Shown piece after piece: positions 36,451-44,744 of a stretch of 64,000 bases of DNA. Every line of letters starts with the position of its first letter. Within the stretch, counting starts at the first letter, position 1. The stretch is from JADKAV01 sp963704075 (GTDB taxonomy: Bacteria > Actinomycetota > Actinomycetes > S36-B12 > UBA10799). The stretch lies in NCBI GenBank assembly GCA_963704075.1, contig CAVPGV010000027.1:10079-74078 (forward strand), read 5' to 3'. The notes beneath the pieces were generated by a model. The model worked only from the letters and a program-made list of their open reading frames with translations. It was not told the DNA's origin and made no database searches. Position numbers and translations under genes: made by a program.

Positions 36451-36666
36451 ATGACCAAGAACGAAGGAACCACAGACCGGATCATCCGAGGCGGTATCGC
36501 CGTCACCGCGTTGGGCACGAGCCTGGCCATCGGTGGGGTATTCAACCCCGTCGGGGTGGCCCTTCTGGGTGTGTCGGGTGTGGCGGGGTTCACTGCCATC
36601 TCCGGCTACTGCCCGTTGTACTCCGTGCTCGGCATCTCAACCGCGTCCGCTCCACAAGAGGACTGA
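36451..36666 (+). CDS. DUF2892 (YgaP-type) membrane protein
   Basis: A 71-residue protein, MTKNEGTTDRIIRGGIAVTA, with two hydrophobic helices and the C-terminal ISGYCPLYSVLGIST motif (Cys in a CPLY context) typical of DUF2892. In many bacteria this domain is linked to rhodanese or sulfur-relay modules. The start at 36451 has AAGGA eight bases upstream; an ATG at 36433 is the alternative. The CsoR/CstR-like palindrome upstream fits a role in persulfide or metal homeostasis. Confidence 0.75.
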   Translation: MTKNEGTTDRIIRGGIAVTALGTSLAIGGVFNPVGVALLGVSGVAGFTAISGYCPLYSVLGISTASAPQED

Positions 36667-36810
36667 AATAGGTCCCTCCGGTGATGCACCGCCGCCCGTA
36701 GAGACGTATTCGGTGCCAGCACACCCGCCACCCCTCGCGGGACGTGCGCGGTGTCGGCCAGTGGTTGGCCGCGGTCCTCGAGCCAGGGCCGACGGCGACC
36801 TTCCGAATCC

Positions 36811-39778
36811 TCAGCCCGGTACGAGGAACTCGACCTGGCAGACCTTGCCGACGGCGTCTTGCGGGTAGCTGGGCTCCTGGTACCAGTTCTCCACGACCAT
36901 CCGGTACTCGCTCGCGAACTGGTAGCGACTGTGGGTCTGCAGGATCGGACTCGGGTCACCAGCGACGCCTGGCGAGTACTCGCTGACGTACCGGTCGACG
37001 TGGCTTTGCTGGTCTGAGAACACGCGGAATCCGATCGGATCTGTGCGCCGGAACAGGTTGATCCAGCGTGGGGAGGCCGATGAGATCCCCAACCGGGACG
37101 CAAGGCTTCCATCGGGCACAGGGGACCCGAGTGGGTCGTCCGGGCCGCCGGTGTCGGGCGCGTCAGGAGTAGCGCTGCCGAAGTCGGCCCGGTCGGTCAA
37201 CGGGTGACTACCGACAACCTCTGGCCCGAGGACTCCGGGGAAGACCCGCCCGTACCAGGTGCGCAGCTGCGAGCCGTAGGTCACCAGACGTAGTCCCTCG
37301 ATTTCATCGTCAGCCATTTGTGCGGCAGCAGCCACAGCTATCAGTGAGCCTTGACTGTGCCCCGACACGATGACATTCGCGCCCAGGCTGTGCGCCCAGC
37401 CGATCCTGGAGGTGATTTCCGGCACGACCCGCTCGGCGTAGCACGGCGGACCGAGCGGGTGCGCCACGCGGGGCCAGAACGTGCTGAGGTCCCACAGCAC
37501 ACCGACTCCCCTGCGTGCACCCTCGGACTTGCCGCAGACGAGCGGCCACGGCGATCAGCCCGGCTGAGACACCAAGGGCTGTCCAGAGACCTACGACCGC
37601 CAGGGTCCGCAGGCGTTCATGGTCCTGCCATGGCGGCGACCCGGTAGAAGCGCCGATGATCACCGCCACCGCCGCAACCGACGTGATGACACCGAACAGT
37701 CCCAGTAGGCGCTCCGCGCGGTGGGTGAACCCGGCGGTGAGCCTGGCCTGCGTGCTCCCCCGTCGAAGAACGCCTATCACCGCATCGAACATGGTTTGCT
37801 CGACGATCGCGGTCCGGGCATGCCGCCGGAAGTACCAGAAACACACGCCCGACGTCACTGCGATCGCGAGCAGCCACAAGGGCATCGACAGCGCGAACCA
37901 GACGAGCACCTGGGGAACGATCAATGGTTCCTGCGGGGCATTCGCCACTGCGAGGTGAACCCCGGCAGGCTCCTTCGCCCTGATCTGGATGGCACCGTTC
38001 GGTGTGACCGTGCCGGAGGCGACATACTCGCCGGCAGCAGCCGATTCCGTCATGGACGCGTCCGAGCAGGTTGGCGCCTCATCGGAGGCAGTGACACAGC
38101 TGTCTATGAGTGTGACCGGCGGATCCACCGCAAGAACCTTGCCTCCGGTCAGGTCGAGCCCGGGTACCTGATGCCTGACCCCCTCGAACGCGCGGGTGGT
38201 TGCAAGGGACTCCACTGCCACGGTCCCCGACCAAACGGTGACCACGCCGTCTGCGTCGATACTGACCTCGGCACGTTCGATGGCGACCGGACCACGAGCA
38301 TTGAGGACCGGCTGCCCCAACTGCAACTGCGCGGCGCGTGCCCCAGGCGAAGCTTGGTCGCGGAACCCGGCCTGCAGGTCCGCCACCGACTGGCCACCTC
38401 CGTTCAACCAGTCAGCGACCAGAACCGTGGTCGACGTGGTGAAGATGGCGGCGATCCAGACCGCAGAGCCGAGCAGAACGGCCGTCCCTGCGCCGTGCCA
38501 GGCCCGCGGCTTGCCCGCCTGAGGATCGGAGCGGCTGTGCTGGAACCAGAGGCCGAGCCCCAGCACAGCGAGCGCCAGCACGGTCACCAGCGGCCACCAG
38601 TCCAAGAACGCACCCAGCGCGATTCCGACGAGTGTCAATGGGAGGAGCAAGGCCCGCCACGGTCTGTCCGAAGCGAAGACGAGCCACGACACGCAGGACA
38701 CCAGCAGGAACAGCAACCCGCCGACCACGAGGTTGTGGCCCCGTAGCGGCCCCGCCTGCGCTGCGGTCTCCAACGGACTCGACGTGAAGAGCAGATAGCC
38801 GTATGCCGCGAGCAGCGCCAGCACCCCCCAGCCCACGAACTGGGAGATGCGACAAGCCGTTCGCCTTCCCCAGCCGGCTTCCTCAACCCTGCCGGGGAAG
38901 TCGATGCCATCTTCGTAGCTCATCGCTACGGCGACGATCGCCAGCAGCCCCAGTAGCACGGCCAAGATGCCGGTCACCGCCAGACCCAGCTGGTGAGAGG
39001 TCCCGCCGAAGTCGGCCAAGGGGAACACGCCGGATCCCACGACGACCGCTACCCCGCCCGCGAGATGCAGCCGTTGAAGACGACGGGTGCGGTCGCTGCC
39101 GTTCCACATCCGTCTGCGGCTCAGAACCCTGAACTTATGCGATGGGGCAACCGGCTGCGGCAATACGTCCTCGTACCGGTTCATCGACTGCCGGGATAGG
39201 AACCACAGCCCGGCCAGGGCGAGCAGCGGCAGCAGGGATCCGGCCAGTACGCGCCGGGTAGTGGTGTCCCAGGGGGGTCGCTCAAGGAACTGCAGGACCG
39301 ACGGCAGCGAGGGACACACCATCGATCCGCCCCGGAAGCACTGCCATGCCACCAAGTCGATGCCGACCAAGCACAGACCAGCGATCAGCAGCAGGGTCAG
39401 CAGCAGAGACGCGACGCGCACGACGATTGCTGTCGCCTTGCGCGTCCCGGCGTCCACGTCGAGCTCCGGCCGGGCCCAGTAAGAGAGATTGCCCAGGGCG
39501 AACGGCAGCAAGGTCAGCCACGCCGCGCGTCGCACCCATCCGAGGAATCCCGCGGCCCCGGACGTCAACGCACCCCACGAGTACGCCTCAACTGCGGCGA
39601 AGCCCGGAACGGTCACGCCATACGGGGAACCCTTTCGGCACCGGTAGAAGCCGGTGAGGTGATCACCTGCCACCTGCCCGACTTCTGAGGCCTCGACGCC
39701 CAGCATCTGGTGCGGCGGGGTTCCGGAAACGCCGTGGACGCGTAACTCGAGCACCCCCGGAACCAGTGGTTCAGCCAT
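36811..39778 (-). CDS. Very large membrane protein with C-terminal lipase-like alpha/beta domain, one frame break
   Basis: After correcting a +1 slip near 37535 the product is 988 residues. It begins MAEPLVPGVLELRVHGVSG; the HGVSGTPP strand-loop resembles the first strand of an alpha/beta hydrolase. About ten or more transmembrane segments follow between residues ~90 and ~740, with an extracytoplasmic insert around residues 460-610. The C-terminal ~240 residues carry GANVIVSGHSQGSLIAVAAA (nucleophile elbow GHSQG) and a late QTHSRY region. It is probably a membrane esterase/lipase; no described family was recognised with certainty. It is convergent with the DUF2892 gene. Confidence 0.65.
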
Positions 39779-39986
39779 GGCGACCCCCAACTGTGAGGTA
39801 CGAACACCATGAACACTGACAGACCGGTGCGACATTTGTAAGCCCCCGACAAGCGGCGCTGCTCAACCTGGTCCGAACCTAACGTTCACAGCCTGGGCTG
39901 GATGGCCCGCGGGCACTGACCGACCTCCGTGCCCCCATCGGTGCGAGGTTGGTGGCCCGGCGCCCTTCAGAATCGACTATGCCCGC

Positions 39987-40244
39987 CTACTTCCACTGTC
40001 CGAGCCGGCTAAGCGAAGCGTCGACTGCCTCGTCCCTATCCGGGTAGATGCTGCGTGTCTGTCCGCGCACATACGTCCGGGGAAGCCAGTCCCGAGGATG
40101 GATCTTCGGCAGGATCTTCGCGACGGCTAGGGCCACGTACATGACCGTGTTGACCGCCACGAAGGCCGCGAGCACCGAGAACCACAGGGAACCAAGCGTG
40201 CTCTCGGGGAAGAGCATCCCCGCTTCCATGACTGTCACGTGCAC
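39987..40244 (-). CDS. Small membrane protein downstream of the glycosyltransferase
   Basis: About 85 residues, with one strong transmembrane helix (SLWFSVLAAFVAVNTVMYVALAV split by no charge) followed by a basic cytoplasmic tail (KILPKIHPRDWLPRTYVRGQ). Start codon choice is uncertain: GTG 40244 or 40238 just after the glycosyltransferase stop (which ends at 40249), ATG 40229, or an ATG at 40271 overlapping that gene. Tight coupling suggests an accessory subunit of the glycosyltransferase. Confidence 0.55.
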   Translation of the reverse strand: MHVTVMEAGMLFPESTLGSLWFSVLAAFVAVNTVMYVALAVAKILPKIHPRDWLPRTYVRGQTRSIYPDRDEAVDASLSRLGQWK

Positions 40245-40248
40245 AGCC

Positions 40249-41832
40249 TCAAGCCCGCAAAACATCAGCATCCGCCTTCACCACGACGCCGCCACCCTCG
40301 TCCCGGACCACATGACCCCACTGCGCGCTCTTGGCGGTCATGATGTCGATGACTCCCTTGACGTACACCACGTTGAGGAACATCGCGTAGACCAGCTCCG
40401 GGAAGAGCAACGCCGCCAGCAGCCGCGCCTGCCAGGTAGATCGCCACACGGCGACGACTCGCTCGACGGCGAACACGGTACCGATACCGATCCAGAACGG
40501 GAACCAGACCCATTGATCCAGGGAGAAGACCATGGAGAACAGCAGAACCAGATAGGCCGTGAGAGCCACGACGCCATAACCGATCCCCAGTTGCTGGGCC
40601 CAATAGCGCGCGGTTTGAGGCGTCACGCCGTACGCCCCCAGATTCTCCAGCGCTCCGCGCTGCCAACGTAGACGTTGATGCCATAGCGCCCGCCAGGTGG
40701 GCATCACCTCTGTCACCACCCGGCATCGATCGGGCGAGATCATCAGGGCACCGAGAGATTTCAAAGCGATGGTCAACTCGTTGTCCTCGGTGAGCGCCTC
40801 GGTGTCGTACACGTCTGAGTAGTGGCCGGGTAGCAGGGTGCCGCGGCTCGCAGCCACGGTCTTCAGCGCTCGTGAGCGGAACATGGACGCCGTCCCTGTG
40901 AGGACGAAAACCCGCCCCCGGCGACGCGCGATCTCGCGGCTGTACCGGGTGTACTCGTTGCGCTGAAACTGCCCCATGATGCCCGCGCCGTCCTCGCCGT
41001 AGAAGAGGCCACCAATAGCCATCAAGGCGCGGTCGTCAGCCATCCGCTGGCGGGCGGCAGCAAGGTAACCACGGTCGAGAACCGTATCGGCGTCCATGAC
41101 CATCACCGTGTCGTTCTCGTCGAGTTGAGGCAGCAGACGCACGAGCACCTGGTTGAGTGCACCCGCCTTCTTCTTCGTGTTGCCGACCGTGGGGACGACT
41201 TCAACCCCGGCCGCCCGGGCAAGTTGTTCTGTCGAGTCGGTGCAGTTGTCAGCCACGACGATGATCCGGTCCGGAGGGTCATCGTGCTCCTGCAACGACC
41301 GCAGGGTGGCCTCGATCTTGTCTTCCTCGTTGTGGGCCGGAATGAGTACCGTGACCGTGACCGGACCATGAAAGACCCCGCGTGTCTGCTCCATGACGAT
41401 CTTCGGGGCCAGTGGCGTGATGCCCGGATTCTCGGAGCGACGGTAGCGATTCGCGATCGTGTGCTCCATTGCTGCAACGGCGGCCGCGAACAGCAGCGCT
41501 ACCGCGACCGCCATCACTATCACGTGGGGGCTGGGAGCCTGCGTGTCGTACAGGATTCGCCATGTCTCGAACAGCACTCCACGCTGCGGCGGGGTCCGTC
41601 TCGCGGGGTCCGTCAGCGACAAGGACATCCAGAGCATCACCGCTGCGGCAACGCCGAGCAGGAGGACCACCAGCCCCACCGCCCGGTCCATCCGCAGCCG
41701 AGCCATGCGCCGAACGACGGGGACGTGCTCAACGCCGCCTGGTGAAGGGTGGGACGTGGCGTCCCGACCCGCGCCACCGTCCTGCCCGGTGGTCGTCAGA
41801 TGCGTGGTGAAACCCGGTACCCGATGCGTCAT
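40249..41832 (-). CDS. Processive-type family 2 glycosyltransferase (membrane)
   Basis: A 527-residue GT2 enzyme. Two N-terminal transmembrane helices (~50-70 and ~100-120) are followed by the GT-A domain with VTVLIPAHNEED, the first Asp in VVADNCTDSTEQL, VMVMDADTVLD (DxD), the acceptor-side TEDNE and the QRLRWQRG (QxxRW) motif of cellulose-, chitin- and hyaluronan-synthase-like enzymes, then C-terminal helices. It probably polymerises and exports a polysaccharide using a nucleotide sugar. Its ATG overlaps the stop of a small upstream ORF (41829-41832) and a small membrane gene follows, so these three may be an exopolysaccharide operon. Confidence 0.88.
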   Translation of the reverse strand: MTHRVPGFTTHLTTTGQDGGAGRDATSHPSPGGVEHVPVVRRMARLRMDRAVGLVVLLLGVAAAVMLWMSLSLTDPARRTPPQRGVLFETWRILYDTQAPSPHVIVMAVAVALLFAAAVAAMEHTIANRYRRSENPGITPLAPKIVMEQTRGVFHGPVTVTVLIPAHNEEDKIEATLRSLQEHDDPPDRIIVVADNCTDSTEQLARAAGVEVVPTVGNTKKKAGALNQVLVRLLPQLDENDTVMVMDADTVLDRGYLAAARQRMADDRALMAIGGLFYGEDGAGIMGQFQRNEYTRYSREIARRRGRVFVLTGTASMFRSRALKTVAASRGTLLPGHYSDVYDTEALTEDNELTIALKSLGALMISPDRCRVVTEVMPTWRALWHQRLRWQRGALENLGAYGVTPQTARYWAQQLGIGYGVVALTAYLVLLFSMVFSLDQWVWFPFWIGIGTVFAVERVVAVWRSTWQARLLAALLFPELVYAMFLNVVYVKGVIDIMTAKSAQWGHVVRDEGGGVVVKADADVLRA

Positions 41833-42083
41833 CGCGTCGCCTCCTCTCTACCGAGATCGGTTTCGACAAGCAGCACCTTGAGCACACCGGGGTCATCAGG
41901 GTTGATCGCACATTCGGGCGACCGTGCAACACGCAGCGGCACGAACGATGTCGAGTGGACCAGCAACCTACGGGCCTCTGGCCGGAACCACAGGGAGCAC
42001 CAACTCTGTGCGCGGCTGACAACCTCAGGCGAACTGCCGCAGCCATGGCCACCTGGGTCACGGCCGGGGGACGGGAGCGACAT
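41829..42083 (-). CDS. Hypothetical protein coupled to the glycosyltransferase
   Basis: About 84 residues if read from the ATG at 42083 (MSLPSPGRDPGGHGC); the frame is open to 42197. The C-terminal half (RLLVHSTSFVPLRVA, VLKVLLVETDLG) looks protein-like. The only support beyond the open frame is the ATGA overlap with the glycosyltransferase start. No family was recognised. Confidence 0.35.
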   Translation of the reverse strand: MSLPSPGRDPGGHGCGSSPEVVSRAQSWCSLWFRPEARRLLVHSTSFVPLRVARSPECAINPDDPGVLKVLLVETDLGREEATR

Positions 42084-42335
42084 CCTGCCGTCACCGAAAT
42101 CGCCTGGGAGGCGGCGGCTCAGGAAGCAGACGGTCTGCCTTGGGACCTTCGACACGGCATCAATGCCCGTCGGCGCACTGTGAGCCATCCCCGCCAACAG
42201 CAGCCACTACCGTGTGGGGCGGATGCGGACTGCTCCTGTCCCGCGGTCATGCGCAGTCTCCGGAAGTGCGCCACTGGCGCCCTGTTCGCGATGTCCGACC
42301 CGTGCACCTGCGACGACCAGCAGTAGCGAGCGTGA

Positions 42336-42375
42336 CTTCTGCGCACATAGCCTCGATAAGGGGTACTCGCAGAAG
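42336..42375 (+). promoter_or_regulatory. Inverted repeat covering the antiporter ribosome-binding site
   Basis: CTTCTGCG (42336-42343) pairs with CGCAGAAG (42368-42375). The right arm contains the AGAAGG Shine-Dalgarno for the ATG at 42382, so a hairpin in the mRNA would hide the ribosome site. This leader is absent from the duplicated antiporter at 44745. The regulation is inferred only. Confidence 0.4.
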
Positions 42376-42381
42376 GGATCC

Positions 42382-44217
42382 ATGGACACCACCGAAGTGA
42401 CGATCGCACTGGGCACCATCGTGGTGTTCGGGGTTGGTGCCATGTGGCTCGGGCGCAAGACCGGGATTCCTTCCATCGTCCTATTGCTGCTTGCCGGGAT
42501 CCTCGCCGGCCCTGTGACGGGACTCGTCGACCCCGACGCGCTCCTGGGCGACACCTTGGACCCGGCGGTGACACTGGCTGTGGGACTGCTGCTGTTCGAC
42601 TCCGGGTTCTCCTTGCAGTTCCGGAGACTGACCGAGGGTCGAGCGGTTGTCCTGCGCCTCGTATCCGTCGGAGTGCTGGTCACCTGGGCAGTCGGATCGG
42701 CGGCGGCCTACCTGATCTTCGCTGTCCCGGGCAAGGTCGCCCTGCTGCTGGGTGCGGTGCTGGTGGTTTCGGGCCCTACGGTCGTCGGACCGATCCTGCA
42801 GGCGTCTCGCCCACGGCCACGCACCGCCCAGATCCTGGAGTGGGAAGGCACGTTGTTGGACCCGATCGGCGCCACGTTGGGCATCGTGGTGCTCACCGGG
42901 ATCACGTCCGAGACCCGCACTGGAACTGGCCTCATCCTGCCCGCTCTGACCGCAGCCACCGGCATCGGTATCGGTGTGGCGTGCGCGGCACTGCTGATCC
43001 TGGCCGTGCGCAACTTCGCGATGCCCGACGACCTGCAGGTGCCGGTCGCATTCATGTTCGCGGTCCTCGCCTTCACCGCCGCGAACGTCCTGTTCTCCGA
43101 GGCGGGACTCTTCGCGACGCTGACCATGGGTTTGGTCCTGTCCAACCAGCGTCTGGCCTACGTCGCCCGCATACGCCGCTTTCAGGCAAGTATCGGCACA
43201 TTGGTCATCGCCACGCTGTTCATCGTGCTCGCTGCCACCATTGAACTCTCAGCTCTTGAGTCCGTGCTGTTGCCGTCGGCTGCACTGCTCGCAGTGCTGG
43301 TGCTGGTCGCTCGACCGTTGGCGACACTGGCCGCCACTGTCCGCTCGGCCGTGAGCCGGCGCGAGCGCGCGTTCATCGCGTCGGTGGCTCCACGCGGCAT
43401 CGTTGCGGCATCCACCGTGTCCTTCTACGCGATCAGTTTGGACGACAGCGGCATCGCCGCTGACGACATCGTGCCGATCACTTTCGCCATCATCATCGGC
43501 GCCGGAATCGTCTACGGGTTCGGAGCACCCGCGATGGCCAGGCTGCTGGGAGTCGGTCAGGGCACTGCAAAAGGGGTAGCGCTCTTCATGCCGGTGGAAG
43601 CCGCACACCGTGTTGCCAGCGAACTTGCCGCCACTGGCGTCCCCACATTGGTGGTCGACGCCGGCAGAACGCGCGAACCTGACCACGAGCCGCTGCCGTA
43701 CACGTTGATCAACAGTGGCACCGAGAGCCGGGATATGACCGATGCCCTGGAGGAGAACAACATCGGAACGGCGGTCATCGGGACCGGACTCGGTGAACGC
43801 GACATGGTGGCCATGGAGATCGTGGGTAGCGCGATCGGTGCGAAGAACGTGTACCTCATCCCCACTGCGACAGAGGCCGCAACTCACGGGATCGAGTCCT
43901 TGTGGCGTGCACAGGCCCCAGCCCGACGCATCGCCTTCGGGCCCGACATGACGCGTTCGAAGTTGCGCGACCTGGCCGATGCCGGTGGCGTGTTGAGGTG
44001 GTACCCGCTGGCCGACGATGCCACCGCTATTCCGCCGGGAACCAGGCCGCTGTTCATCGTGACGGGAGACGGCCGAGGCATCGTCGCCAACCAGTCCACC
44101 CTCGACAAGGCCCGCGGTCGCCATCGGGATCCGGACGCCCGAGTCCTGTGCATCACCTCTGATTCGAACGATGCCGACGACCCGCATCAGTCCGGATGGG
44201 AACGCGGCGTGGAGTAG
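42382..44217 (+). CDS. Cation:proton antiporter (NhaP/CPA type) with C-terminal nucleotide-binding-like domain, copy A
   Basis: A 611-residue protein, MDTTEVTIALGTIVVFGVGA. The ~12-helix antiporter domain includes AVGLLLFDSGFSLQFRRL, VVSGPTVVGPILQASRPRPR and the ion-binding EWEGTLLDPIGATLGIVV (EGxxxDP, NhaP-like). The C-terminal ~210 residues are a soluble TrkA-N-like region (GVPTLVVDAG; MTDALEENNIGTAVIGTGLG). It exchanges Na+ or K+ for H+. It is the parent copy of a 2303-bp tandem duplication and the only one with a complete first helix. Confidence 0.87.
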   Translation: MDTTEVTIALGTIVVFGVGAMWLGRKTGIPSIVLLLLAGILAGPVTGLVDPDALLGDTLDPAVTLAVGLLLFDSGFSLQFRRLTEGRAVVLRLVSVGVLVTWAVGSAAAYLIFAVPGKVALLLGAVLVVSGPTVVGPILQASRPRPRTAQILEWEGTLLDPIGATLGIVVLTGITSETRTGTGLILPALTAATGIGIGVACAALLILAVRNFAMPDDLQVPVAFMFAVLAFTAANVLFSEAGLFATLTMGLVLSNQRLAYVARIRRFQASIGTLVIATLFIVLAATIELSALESVLLPSAALLAVLVLVARPLATLAATVRSAVSRRERAFIASVAPRGIVAASTVSFYAISLDDSGIAADDIVPITFAIIIGAGIVYGFGAPAMARLLGVGQGTAKGVALFMPVEAAHRVASELAATGVPTLVVDAGRTREPDHEPLPYTLINSGTESRDMTDALEENNIGTAVIGTGLGERDMVAMEIVGSAIGAKNVYLIPTATEAATHGIESLWRAQAPARRIAFGPDMTRSKLRDLADAGGVLRWYPLADDATAIPPGTRPLFIVTGDGRGIVANQSTLDKARGRHRDPDARVLCITSDSNDADDPHQSGWERGVE

Positions 44218-44240
44218 TCGCTGGCACCGGCATAGCCCCG

Positions 44241-44293
44241 GGGGACTTTGGTCGAATCCGGTCACTACGCGACCATTTGTGTCCAAAGTCCCT
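44241..44293. promoter_or_regulatory. Repeated inverted element (DosR-box-like), copy 2
   Basis: GGGACTTTGG (from 44242) and CCAAAGTCCC (ending 44292) are perfect 10-bp inverted arms. The left arm extends to GGGGACTTTGGTCGAA, close to the DosR/DevR consensus GGGACTWWAGTCCC. It lies 68 bp before the GTG of the truncated MDR. A transcription terminator for the antiporter is the alternative, but the long spacer, lack of a T-run and the copy at 30508 away from any antiporter favour a binding site. Confidence 0.6.
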
Positions 44294-44360
44294 GTCAGCG
44301 CAGCGAGCGCGTGCCGCCAACCGACATAGGGTCGTGGCCAGGCACTACCGAGGAGGCCAC

Positions 44361-44741
44361 GTGCGAGCAATCGTCCAGGATGAATACGGCCCATACGCCC
44401 GAGTACTGCGGGCCACACAGATCGCAACCCCGGTTGCCGGACCCGGTGAGGTTCTGGTGCGGGTGCGGGCAACGTCCGTGCACGCCGATGTCTGGCACGC
44501 CGTCACCGGGATTCCCTACGTCCTGCGTCTCATGGGCTCGGGGGTACGCACCCCGAAACAACCGGTACCGGGTACAGATCTGGCCGGGGAAGTCGTCCAG
44601 GCCGGCGCCGGCGTCACCCGTTTCGCCCCCGGTGACCGCGTCTTCGGCGAGATCACCCCGAGCAACCAGTGGCGCAACGCGGGCGCATTCGCGCAGTTCG
44701 CGGCCGTGGACGAGACCCTGCTGGAGCCGATACCGGAGTAG
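44361..44741 (+). pseudogene. Truncated MDR oxidoreductase (N-terminal 126 codons)
   Basis: The GroES-like N-terminal domain of the MDR gene at 46664 ends at LLEPIPE then TAG, where the tandem duplication joins to the antiporter. It lacks the Rossmann (NADPH) domain, so it cannot be an enzyme. It keeps the GAGGAGG ribosome site and upstream element and is base-for-base identical to 46665-47038 apart from a GTG start. Its stop is three bases before the copy-B antiporter ATG, so it may serve as a translated leader for that gene. Confidence 0.85.
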
Positions 44742-44744
44742 GCG

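Noticed and set aside
44241..44293. The inverted element as an intrinsic terminator of the antiporter
   Set aside because: The arms are 33 bp apart with no T-run, and the same element occurs at 30508 in front of an unrelated gene, so a regulator-binding site is more likely; not fully excluded.
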